From the NCBI GenBank assembly GCA_036245525.1, contig BTPG01000005.1:214004179-214068178 (forward strand): DNA of 64,000 bases. The letters are read 5' to 3'. Every line of letters begins with the position of its first letter. Within the stretch, counting starts at the first letter, position 1. The stretch is from Semisulcospira habei (taxonomy: Eukaryota > Mollusca > Gastropoda > Semisulcospiridae). The notes beneath the pieces are model-generated. The model was given only the letters and a program-made list of their open reading frames with translations. It did no database searches and was not told the origin of the DNA. The position numbers were made by a program, and so were the translations under genes. Positions 29,146 to 38,555 of the stretch are shown here, in pieces.

Positions 29146-29656
29146 ATAAAAAAAAAATATTTGTGAATAAAAAAATGGTAAACTTCTATCCGCAACTACC
29201 GACGCATGAGACTGTGTCATCATTTGTGCCTGATCCGCATATGCCAATTGCATCAGATAAAACATTACAGGCAGACGCATTCAGATTAAATAATATTACA
29301 GAAGCTTTAAAATATTTGGAAGGAGAAGAAGCAAAATATTTGCGGTGCAAAAGGAGGTATAAGACCGTTTTCAATTCTGTACAAAACACTTCTATGGCTA
29401 TTGGTGCTTTTTCGGCTGGTTGTTCTGTAGGGGGTATTGTTCTGTTCGCCACAGGAATTGGGAGTTTGCCTGGAATAGCAGTTGAGGCTGTTAGCGTTGC
29501 TACATGCCTGGCTTGCTTTGGTTTGGAGGCCTTGAACAAGAGGTTTCACACGAAATTAGAAAAACATGAAGCATTGAGTACTTTGGAGGGTGCGAAGCTG
29601 AGCAGTCTTAAACTTATTATCAGTAAGGCATTGAATGATAATTTTGTTGATGACGA

Positions 29657-30038
29657 CCCCCACCCGGGTCTGCCCTGGGGGACTTGGGTGGGGTTAGGTA
29701 TTTTTTAGTTCCCAGGGTCACCCTGGTCAGCCCCACAGGGTGGGTTTTTCTCTCTATTCTGGGGCATGTGTTTCTGTCTACCCTTTGTCCATTCACCTGT
29801 ATTTGCCTTTTTAAAACTCTCCCTACTGTCTGCACTGCCTGTAGCTCTTGATATTGGATGTGTGTTGCTCAATGGTCTTAGCTTTATTTATGCCCCATGT
29901 TGTAGGTTTATTTAATGTATTTGACCGGCTGGCGACATACATTCAATTTTCTGTTTATTTTTTTTTCACAAGCAGTGCAGGCACGTCCTGAGAAAGCCTT
30001 GTTGCTGTCGGGACGTTAAGCAATGTGCAATCAATCAA
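29657..30038 (+). mobile_element. SINE-like retroposon, copy 2, inside the last P1 gene
   Basis: Perfect 13-bp duplications TTGTTGATGACGA flank it at 29644-29656 and 30039-30051. It has almost the same start point, internal sequence and (AATC)n tail as copy 1 at 20920. The two copies differ at few positions, so both insertions are probably recent on the scale of P1's decay. Confidence 0.93.
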
Positions 30039-30222
30039 TTGTTGATGACGAAGAATTTAAGCGCGTCCAAGATGATTTGAATAACTACAAGAAACAAAAA
30101 TCTGAAATACAGAATAAGATGCGTAGTCAATCTCCCGTAAATGTTGAAGAACTGAAGGCTAGTTTTTTAGCAGAGGGAAAAAGGATAGGGGTACAGGAAA
30201 CCACAGAAAAGCTACACATTCT

Positions 30223-30229
30223 TTTAAAC
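30223..30229 (+). promoter_or_regulatory. Candidate -1 ribosomal frameshift heptamer TTTAAAC
   Basis: In the zero frame the codons are CTT TTA AAC AAA TAA, so T TTA AAC has the X XXY YYZ register needed for tandem slippage. It lies two codons before the zero-frame stop. The same heptamer in the same register is at 63679-63685 (minus strand) in P3. I see no strong stem just downstream; only a 4-bp A/U stem (AAAT/ATTT) is apparent. Confidence 0.6.
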
Positions 30230-30354
30230 AAATAAAAATCAGATTTGGTAATCGTTTATTATTTCATTACACTTCGCAGAGAGATGCCATGCCACTTACA
30301 CAGTTTAGGCATAATTATTTAATCCCATCAGCACCACCACCCGAGTATTACTGA
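30229..30354 (+). CDS. -1 frame extension of the last Polinton gene, ending PSAPPPEYY (late-domain motifs)
   Basis: This frame lacks an ATG until its 21st codon and joins the last gene in the -1 register at TTTAAAC. It runs 41 codons to TGA at 30352-30354. The last nine residues are PSAPPPEYY, combining PSAP (the P(S/T)AP motif that binds TSG101/ESCRT-I) and PPEY (the PPxY motif bound by NEDD4-type WW domains). The P3 counterpart (63551-63679) is 42 codons, differs in length by exactly one codon, and keeps PSAPPPEYY with four synonymous codon changes. That pattern argues for a translated, selected peptide. Frameshifting itself is inferred. Confidence 0.65.
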   Translation, partial: QIKIRFGNRLLFHYTSQRDAMPLTQFRHNYLIPSAPPPEYY

Positions 30355-31390
30355 GAAAAAAAAGTTTTTAGTTGCCCTTGTATTTTAATAAAAAAGACTT
30401 AGTATACGTGACTAGAGTCAAGTTGTTATTAAGTACTTGTAAGTAATTAGGATAAGTAATTAATAAGTTCTTAATGGTAAGTAGTTAATAAGTTCCTATT
30501 GTAACTCACTTTAAGGTAATCTTAAGTTAGTTGTAACTTATTGTTTTTACTTGGTAGTTTCTTATCCAGCTGTTTTTTCAGTGTCTGTATAGTGTAATAA
30601 CCACCAGTTGATTTTCTAATTCCTCAGAAACCACATGAGTACATTAAGCCCACTTGTACGAATCCCCCTCTTTTGAAAAGTAATATGTCCCCTGTTGAAC
30701 TTTGACACAACTTAGCGATTTAAAAGGCTATATGGCCTTTTGACGGCTCAGAGCTTTTCAAAGCTTGCCCTTTGAATAAAAATGGAATGCCACCGCTATT
30801 CAATAGCGCGGCGTGAGAGGTAATACAAAAAGCAAACAACCGTGACACCACTTTGGCAGCTTGAATAGCGGCTTGCCTGTGCGGCGCGTGGCAACAGACA
30901 ACAAAGGTAAACAGGTGAGCTGGCTTGCAACAGAGTAAGACACTTGTAACTTAATCATTGAAAAGAAGCTGATTTAAAACGTGTAAGTTTCACATGAGTG
31001 GAGTCTTGACACAGTCACTAGTTTATGTCTGTGTTGACAGAGTGGGTCTCACTCTCTCTCTCTCTGTGTGCGGTAGCTAATGTGGGCTTTATTCCCATTC
31101 AATCTTAAAACCAATTTACATTTGTGGGGGGGCATGATTTTCGATGTGCATTTTCTTAAGGTCAAAAATAAATTGTGTGAATATCGACTCAGGTGTGGTA
31201 CATATCGATCTAGCAGCTAAAGGATTTGAAAAGGTTTTGAAAAATGTTGGCAAACGTATTGCGACATTGTAAATACACTGTAAGTGTTGTGCATATTTTA
31301 TTCTGACGCGACGTACCTAGAGTCAGCTGGCGACGGGCTGTGTTTACGTACATAGTAACATTGCGACAGTAGACATATGAGCTAATTAAG
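30355..31390. other. P1 right terminal region, non-coding
   Basis: It starts with A-rich sequence conserved in P3, then repeats around AAGTACTTGTAAGTAATTAGG and AATTAATAAGTTCTTA, and ends with the inverted-repeat block shared with the left end (31180-31230). No gene seen. Confidence 0.6.
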
Positions 31391-31633
31391 AGAGATATAA
31401 ATACTGAGCGGATTGAAGTATTATTAACACAATGACTGAGTTAACCCCTTAAGTATTATTTTTGATTTTCATAAAATTGTGGTTGTTTAAATAATAATGA
31501 TTTAGGGGTAACTTCCAATGGTATTTACTCTGTGCAGGAGACATGGAAAATGGAGATTCAAAAGGTTATAATTAAGGGGTTAACTCAGTCATTATGATAA
31601 TGAAGCTTCAATCCGCTCAGTATTTATATCTCT
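31391..31633. repeat. P1 right terminal palindrome (inferred), AGAGATATAAATACTGAGCG arms
   Basis: Arms of about 68 bp (AGAGATATAAATACTGAGCG then GATTGAAG, TTATTA, ATGACTGAGTTAACCCCTTAA) face each other across about 110 bp. The element begins AG and ends CT, as Polinton ends do. An independent fold-back mini-element next to P1 is the alternative. Confidence 0.65.
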
Positions 31634-31807
31634 TCCCTGCTAAGGCACAACAAACAAATAAGACAGTAAGCCTGTTTAAAAAGTCAGATTTTGTGGTACA
31701 ATGAAATTTGTTTTCGCCAAATATTGACTTACAGTGTGTTGTGTGCACACGGCAGATTTGTCTGGTAATCAGTGGGGATAAATAACAACAAATAAGTGAA
31801 TGAAATA

Positions 31808-32010
31808 GTGATATGTGACTCATGTACACCTCATTGACAAAGTAAACGTGATATGTGACTCATGTAGACCTCATTGACAAAGTAAACGTGATATGTGACT
31901 CATGTAGACCTCATTGACAAAGTAAACGTGATATGTGACTCATGTAGCCCTCATTGACAAAGTAAACGTGATATGTGACTCATGTAGACCTCAATGACAA
32001 AGTAAACGTA
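31808..32010 (+). repeat. 40-bp tandem repeat, 5 copies
   Basis: The unit is GTGATATGTGACTCATGTAG followed by ACCTCATTGACAAAGTAAAC. TGACTCA in each unit is the AP-1 consensus. Confidence 0.92.
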
Positions 32011-32050
32011 ATCGGCGGAAAAAGTTCAGGGGTAGTGGTTTTCCGAGATA

Positions 32051-32384
32051 ATCCATTTAGCCCCGAGTCCCTACAGCAGGAGACGGATCGACCATGATCA
32101 TCAGGCACCATGCTAATCTGGCACTATGTACCAGTTGCAGGAGATGGATTGACCATGATAATAAGGCGCCAAGCTAATCTGGCACTATGTACCAGTTGCA
32201 GGAGATGGATTGACCATGATAATTCAAGGGTAGTGCCAGATTATCTTGGCGCTCATTGGCGCCACAAAAATATGGCACTTCCCTTGAATTATCATGGTCA
32301 ATCCAACTGCTGCAACTGGTACATAGTAATTAGGCAACACCTTCACAATTTGACAAAATGGGACCTGGGTGTTAAAAGGGTTAA
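32051..32384. mobile_element. Palindromic mini-element, family 1, copy c, with internal duplications
   Basis: It has the same core as copies a and b (ATTGACCATGATAATTCAAG, AGTGCCAGATTATCTTGGCG) and related ends (CCATTTAGCCCC and GGGTTAAA). One arm section (GGAGATGGATTGACCATGAT to ATGTACCAGTTGCA) is tandemly repeated. Confidence 0.65.
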
Positions 32385-32403
32385 ACAGGCTCAACAGCTC
32401 ACG

Positions 32404-33430
32404 CACTGTCTACTGCCACATTCACAATCATTCACTGTCTACTGCCACATTTACAACCGTTCACTGTCTACTGCCACATTCACAACCGTTCACTGTCTAC
32501 TGCCACATTCACAATCGTTCACTGTCTACTGCCACATTCACAACCGTTCACTGTCTACTGCCACATTCACAACCGTTCACTGTCTACTGCCACATTCATA
32601 ACCGTTCACTGTCTACTGCCACATTCACAACCGTTCACTGTCTACTGCCACATTCACATCCGTTCACTGTCTACTGCCACATTCACATCCGTTCACTATC
32701 TACTGGCACATTCACAACCGTTCACTGTCTACTGCCACATTCACTACCGTTCACTGTCTACTGCCACATTCACAGCCGTTTACTGTCTACTGCCACATTC
32801 ACAACCGTTCACTGTCTACTGCCACATTCACAACCGTTCACTGTCTATTGCCACATTCACAACCGTTCATTATCTACTGCCACATTCACAACCGTTCATT
32901 ATCTACTGCCACATTCACAACCGTTCACTGTCTACTGCCACATTCACAACCGTTCACTGTCTACTGCCACATTCACAACCGTTCACTGTCTACTGCCACA
33001 TTCACAACCGTTACTATCTACTGCCACATTCACAACCGTTCACTATCTACTGCCACACTCACAACCGTTCACTATCTACTGCCACATTCACAGCCGTTCA
33101 CTATCTCCTGCCACATTCACAACCGTTCACTATCTCCTGCCACATTCTCAACCGTTCACTATCTCCTGCCACATTCACAATCGTTCACTATCTACTGCCA
33201 CATTCACAACCGTTGACTGTCTACTGCCACATTCACAACCGTTCACTGTCTACTGCCACATTCACAACCGTTGACTGTCTACTGCCACATTCACAACCGT
33301 TCACTATCTACTGCCACATTCACAACCGTTCACTATCTACTGCCACATTCACAACCGTTCACTATCTACTGCCACATTCACAACCGTTCACTATCTACTG
33401 CCACATTCACAACCGTTCACTGTCTCCTGA
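32404..33430 (+). repeat. 29-bp minisatellite, about 35 copies
   Basis: The unit is GTTCACTGTCTACTGCCACA followed by TTCACAACC. C/T variants (CACTATC) cluster in the second half. Long open frames (for example 32369-33274) arise only from the periodicity. Confidence 0.95.
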
Positions 33431-33479
33431 AATTTGAAGTAGTCATTCATACTTAAACAGTTGTGAGTTGTGAGGACAG

Positions 33480-34060
33480 AGCTGGTTAAGACAGAGGTAG
33501 TTAAGACAGCTAGTTTAGACAGGTAGTTAAGACAGGTAGTTAAGACAGGTAATTAAGACAGTCAGTTAAGACAGCTAGTTTAGACAGGTAGTTAAGACAA
33601 GTAGTTAAGACAGTTAGTTAAGACAGTTATTTTAGAGAGGTAGTTAAGACAGGTAGTTAAGACAGGTAGTTAAGACAGTTAGTTTAGACAGGTAGTTAAG
33701 ACAGGTAGTTAAGACAATTAGTTAAGACAGTTAGTTTAGACAGGTAGTTAAGACAGTTAGTTAAGACGGTTAGTTTAGACAGGTAGTTAAGACAGGTAGT
33801 TAAGACAGTTAGTTAAGACAGTTAGTTTAGACAGGTAGTTAAGACAGAGGTAGTTGAGACAGAGGTGGTTAAGACAGAGGTAGTTAATACAGCTAGTTAA
33901 GACAGTTACTTTAGACAGGTAGTTACGACATACGTAGTTGAGACAGAGGTGGTTAAGACAGAGTTAGTTAAGACCGAGGTGGTTAAGACAGGTAATTAAG
34001 ACAGAGGTAGTTAAGACAGAGGTAGTTAAGACAGAGATAGTTAAGACATAAGATATAAGA
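33480..34060 (+). repeat. 13-bp minisatellite TTAAGACAGGTAG, left block
   Basis: Irregular arrays of TTAAGACAG with GTAG, TTAG or AGGTAG spacers. The same repeat resumes at 36310-36615 and 37905-38555, so the LINE at 34065-36295 lies inside it. Confidence 0.92.
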
Positions 34061-34064
34061 CATT

Positions 34065-36295
34065 TATTCACCAAGTAAAACGTTACAAGGATTTTTGTGT
34101 GACATGGCGACAGTAAAATACATTCTCACTTGCTGCACATGCATTCATCATGTCGTACACTCAGTTGGGGATCGTCCTGTATACAGCACTAAGATAGATA
34201 AACACAATATTACACACATATCAGTCATATGTCACAATCATGGAATCACGTTGTTCCATGGATGGTGATGAACTGAGGACAGCTTCTAGAAAGAAACTAC
34301 GTCCGAATCGAGTGGTTCTGGCTTTCAAAGCACGAAACCGCCTGCCAGAGGGCAGAAGCTCGAAGAGATCATTGGCTGTGTGTGACAGAGCGCGAACGAT
34401 CTTTCCTGCCTTTCGTTCCATACGCATTTTGAAAATGGAGGCGACAGATGGAAAGGCGCAACCAGCTATTTGGGAGGCAGTCTTTACAATGTGCTCGAGC
34501 TGGTTCTTTTCTGTCGCGGTTGTGCTGCCATACCAGACAGTGATAGAGAAGCACAAGGTGCTCTCTATCACCGCGCGGTAGAACTGTGCCATGATTCCTC
34601 TTGACATACCGAGTTTTCGCAGCTGTCTCAGAAAGTGGAGACGCTGTTGGCACTTTTTCACAATGGCCGTATTGTCATTGTCCCAGCCCAGATCGCTCGA
34701 GATGATGGAGGTGAGAAATTTAAACGAGTCAACTTGTTCTACGGTTTCCCCATTGATGACAAGGGGCAGTATCGGGACTTTGATTTGACGATAGTCAATC
34801 ACCACCTCTTTTGTCTTTGAGACATTCAGTTCTAGGTCATTTTCCGAGCACCAGTCGACCATTCTCCGAACCTCGTCTCGATACACAGTTTCGTCAGCGT
34901 CAGACGACAGGCCCTCAAGGGTGGTATCATCAGAAAATTTCAATCTTTTTACAGACGGGGTTGCGGAGACACAGTCGTTTGTGAGCAGGGTAAAGAGACT
35001 CGGAGAGAGAACGCATCGTTGTGGAGCGCCAGTGTTCAGTGTTACAGCTGCAGAGTGTGAATTGTAGAGTCTTACGACCTGAGGACGGTCCAGAAGAAAG
35101 TCAAGGATCCAGTGACATATGGAGGGGTGAACAATGAGGTGAACGAGTTTGTCGAAAAGCTTGTGAGGGATGATGGTGTTGAAAGCACTGGAATAGTCAA
35201 TAATCAAAACTCTGGCATAGGTGCGAGGGGTCTCCAAGTGCTGCAAGATAAAATGCAGGCCCAGTGCGACTGCATCATTCACTGGCCTGTTCGCTTGGTA
35301 GGCAAACTGGAGTGGGTCAAGCAAGTGTCCCGTGGATACCCTCAGATAGCGAAGAACAAGCCGCTCCAGGACCTTTATGGCCGCAGACGTCAGTGCCACG
35401 GGGCGGTAGTCGTTCAGCTGGGTGACCTTTGACTTCGTGGCAACAGGGACGATCACAGTTTACTTGAAGCACCGCAGCACCGACATTTGCTGTAGAGAGA
35501 TATTGAATATATCGGTGAAGACAGGAGCGAGCTGGTCAGCACATAACTTCAAGGCAGCCGTAGACACGTGGTCGGGACCCGAGGCTTTCCTGGGATTCTG
35601 TCTCTGGAAGAGACGTTTTACCTCCGCCTCCCGAACGCTGAAGGGCGGCGTCAGAGTCGACGCGTCTCCAGGAAGCGGAAGACGGTATCCAGGAGTGGGA
35701 TTCTTCTGGTCAAACCTGCTGTAAAACAGGTTCAGCCTGTCCGGGAGCTCCGGGTCCACGTCGTCGTGAGTTGTTGCCCCCTGCTTGTAGCCGGTGGCCT
35801 CCTGCAAACCCCGCCACACCTCTCGCATTTTGTTGGAGGAGAGCTGGTCTTCAATTTTCTTCCTGTAGGTCGCCTTCGCCCTGCTGATCTCGCGACGCAG
35901 CGCAGCTTTGGCCTTTCTGTACTGCTCCCCGTCGCCACTCTTGAAGGCCTCGTCCTTAGTGTCAAGTTTTACCCTGAATGAGCGGCTCAACCACGGCTTG
36001 TTATTGCCAAAGATGCGGACGGTCTTGGTCGGGACACAGGCCTCTTCACATAAGCCTATGTACGACGTCACTGCATCTGTGTACTCGTCCAGGCTACTGC
36101 TCGCCTCTTTCAAAACGCTCCAGTCGGTCGCCTCCAGACACCCTTGCAGCGTCTCCGTCGCCTCCGTGGTCCATCTCCTGACCGTCTTGGTGACAGGCTT
36201 CACAGCCTTCAGTCTCTGGCGATAGGTCGGAGTGAGCAGGACCATGGCATGGTCAGATTCGCCCAAGGGAGCCCTCGTAGTAGCACATTAGGCAG
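34065..36295 (-). mobile_element. CR1-group (Rex1/Babar-like) LINE fragment inserted in the 13-bp array
   Basis: On the minus strand the frames give the end of the endonuclease (GESDHAMVLL near 36260) and then linker and reverse transcriptase (34221-36266) with a single in-frame stop at about 35457-35459. RT hallmarks: NPRKASGPDHV, NDYRPVALTS, DYSSAFNTI and a variant catalytic box FSDD. The 5' end is truncated within the endonuclease. The 3' end has AATAAATG and merges into the flanking minisatellite. Clade assignment is by resemblance only. Confidence 0.82.
34221..36266 (-). pseudogene. LINE reverse transcriptase, 5'-truncated, one stop codon
   Basis: Two frames on the minus strand (268 and 411 codons) are the same reading frame separated by one TAA. 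The protein matches non-LTR reverse transcriptases through the C-terminal region (LPSGRRFRALKARTTRFGRSF). Without the endonuclease start it cannot be autonomous. Confidence 0.85.
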
Positions 36296-36309
36296 ACTTC
36301 AACGTAGTG

Positions 36310-36615
36310 TAGCAGTGATCAAGACAGGTAGTAAAAGACAGAGATAGTTAAGACAGAAATGGTTAAGACAGAGGTAGTTAAGACAGTTAAGACAGGTAGT
36401 TAAGACAGCCAGTTACGACAGGTAGTTAAGACAGAGCTGGTTAAGACTGAGGTAGTTAAGACAGTTAAGACAGTTAGTTAAGACAGGTAGTTAAGTAGTT
36501 AAGAGAGAGGTAGTTAAGACAGAGGTGGTTAAGACAGGTAGTTAAGACAGAGGTATTTAAGACAGATAGTTAAGACATTGGTCGTTATGACATAGGTAGT
36601 AAGACGGAGGTTTTA
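36310..36615 (+). repeat. 13-bp minisatellite TTAAGACAGGTAG, middle block
   Basis: A continuation of the array at 33480 on the other side of the LINE, with more GAGGTAGT variants. Confidence 0.9.
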
Positions 36616-36619
36616 TTAA

Positions 36620-37290
36620 TGAACGTACTGACGTGATGTATTGATGGTGAACGTACTGACGTGTCGTATTGATGGTGAACGTACTGACGTGTTGTATTGA
36701 TGTTCATACTGTCGTTTTACTAATGAACGTACTGACGTGATGTATTGATGGTGAACGTACTGACGTGATGTATAGATGGTGAACGTACTGACGTGTCGTA
36801 TTGATGGTGAACGTACTGACGTGTTGTATTGATGTTCATACTGTCGTTTTACTAATGAACGTACTGACGTGATGTATTGATGTTCATACGTTAGTTTTAC
36901 TAAAGAACGTACGTGATGTATTGTTGGTCAACGTACTGACGTGTTGCATTGATGTTCATACCGTGGTTTTACAATGAACGTACTGACGTCATATGTTGAT
37001 GTTCATGCCGTGGTTTTACTAATGAACGTACTGACGTGTTGTATTTATGTTCATACCGTGGTTTTACTAATGAACGTACTGACGTGTTGTATTGATGTTC
37101 ATACCGTGGTTTTACTAATACCGTATGCTAATGAACGTACTAACATGATGTATTGATGGTTAACGTAGTGACGTGATGTATTGATGTTCATACCGTGGTT
37201 TTACTAATGAACGTAATGACGTGATGTATTGATGATGAACGTACTGACGTGATGCATTGATGTTCATACCGTGTTTTTGTACACGATGTG
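36620..37290 (+). repeat. Compound tandem repeat, units about 30-50 bp around GAACGTACTGACGTG
   Basis: Units such as GAACGTACTGACGTGTTGTA with TTGATGTTCATACCGTGG and TTTTACTAAT, in irregular order. The core is related to arrays at 40690, 41040 and 42150. Confidence 0.9.
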
Positions 37291-37904
37291 AACACGGTAA
37301 CCGGGTGTGTAAGGAGTCCTGGGGCTGACGCCGGCCGTATTGTGCGGCTCGAACCTAATTTGGCAAAAGACGGTACTTAGATTTCAACTGTAATTTTGAA
37401 CCGAAAGTATTCGCCATTAACAACTTTTGTACACGATGTGTTGGTGTTGTGGTTTTGTACTTGTTATTGTCCTGTACACGATGTTTTGGTGTTGTGGTTT
37501 AGTACTTGTTATTGTTCTAAAAAGTGTGCAGTCCCCAGCAGTATGTCAAGTTTTTCCATGACGGCGATTGTGAAGTTTATCGGTAATCAGTGCTTGGAAA
37601 TTCTCTCCAACCTTTAACTCATTCTAGACGTGCCGCCTCCGGATACGCAGCTTAATTTTGCGTCTGTGATTGGTATTTGACATGTCGGCGTTGTGGTTTT
37701 GCACTTTATATTGTTGTGGTCATAATGTGTTGGCGTTGTGGTTTTGCACTTTATATTTTTTGAATAATGTAGCACGGGCAGCAGTAGCGATAACTCGGTG
37801 AATACGATGGCTCTGGTTGACGCCGGACGCATTGTGCGGCTCTGCCCTAATTCGGGAAAAGACGGTATTTAGATTTCAAACTTGTCTGGACCTGAAAGCA
37901 TCGG
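37291..37904. other. Spacer modules and short duplications between minisatellites
   Basis: Contains two copies of a ~100-bp spacer (GGGGCTGACGCCGGCCGTAT... AAAGACGGTACTTAGATTTC at 37320-37395; a diverged copy at about 37800-37890) and short duplications of TGTTGGTGTTGTGGTTTTG (37438, 37482, with relatives near 37685 and 37728). Related spacers recur near 40230, 41800 and 42570. Confidence 0.7.
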
Positions 37905-38555
37905 TCAGAGGTAGTTAAGACAGATGTAGTTAAGGCAAATAGTAAAAGACAGAGATAGTTAAGACAGAGGTAGTTAAGACAGGGGTAGTTAAGACAGGTA
38001 GTAAAAGACAGAGGTAGTTAAGACAGAGGTATGTGAGACAGAGGTACTTAAGACAGAGGTAGTTAAGACAGAGGTGGTTAAGACAGGTAATTAAGACGGA
38101 GGTAGTTAAGACAGAGGTAGTTAAGCCAGGTAGTAAAATACAGAGGTAGTTGAGACAGAGGTAGTTAAGACGTACAGTTAAGACAGAGGTATATAAGACA
38201 TGCAGTTAAGACAGAGGTAATGAAGACAGAGGTAGTTAAGAGAGATGGTTAAGACAGAGGTGGTTTAGACAGATAGTTAAGACAGAGGTAGTTAAGACAT
38301 GCAGTTGAGACAGAGGTAGTTAAGACGTGCGTTTAAGACAGAGGTAGTTAAGACAGAAGTAGTTAAGAGAGATAGTGGTTTGGACAGAGGTAGTTAAGAC
38401 AGAGGTGGTTTAGACAGGTAGTAAAGACAAAGGTAGTTAAGACAAAGGTAGTTAAGACAGGTTGTTTTAGACAGAGGTAGTTAATACAGAGGGAGTTACG
38501 ACAGGGGTAGTGAAGACAGAGGGATTTAATATCGAGGTAGTTCAGACAGAGGTGG
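37905..38555 (+). repeat. 13-bp minisatellite TTAAGACAGAGGTAG, right block
   Basis: The same family as 33480 and 36310 but with AGAGG rather than AGG as the main spacer. Confidence 0.9.

Larger units (their letters stand above)
29175..30235 (+). pseudogene. Polinton two-helix membrane protein with C-terminal coiled coil, split by a retroposon
   Basis: The start is ATG at 29175 (GAATAAAAAA-ATG). After about 70 polar residues comes a Gly/Ala-rich hydrophobic hairpin (SMAIGAFSAGCSVGGIVLF and IAVEAVSVATCLACFGL), then a charged helical C-terminal part. A 382-bp element at 29657-30038 with a 13-bp target duplication splits it; the flanking coding parts total 222 codons including stop and are in the same frame. 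The P3 copy at 63673-64000 lacks the insertion. The zero frame ends LLNK-stop at 30233-30235. A -1 frame extension with late-domain motifs follows (30229-30354). Confidence 0.82.
14998..31633 (+). mobile_element. Polinton/Maverick copy P1, about 16.6 kb
   Basis: It carries integrase, protein-primed family B polymerase, packaging ATPase and a capsid candidate, the diagnostic Polinton set, at the usual size (15-20 kb). Related palindromes ending AG...CT mark both ends (14998 and 31633). Inside them a diverged inverted repeat is visible: a block near 15320-15365 (AGATCGGTATGTACCCCACC) is matched in reverse complement near 31180-31230. No 6-bp target duplication is recognisable at the inferred ends. 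P1 is broken by two 0.38-kb retroposons, a 4-nt deletion in the polymerase and two nonsense codons. Confidence 0.9.

Noticed and set aside
14992..31639. A 6-bp target duplication flanking P1
   Set aside because: The bases next to the inferred ends (GTAATT on the left, TCCCTG on the right) do not match, so either the ends are slightly misplaced or the left end has been altered.
32369..33274. 301-codon frame in the 29-bp array
   Set aside because: The same reason: periodic DNA without stop codons, with the same peptide in several frames.
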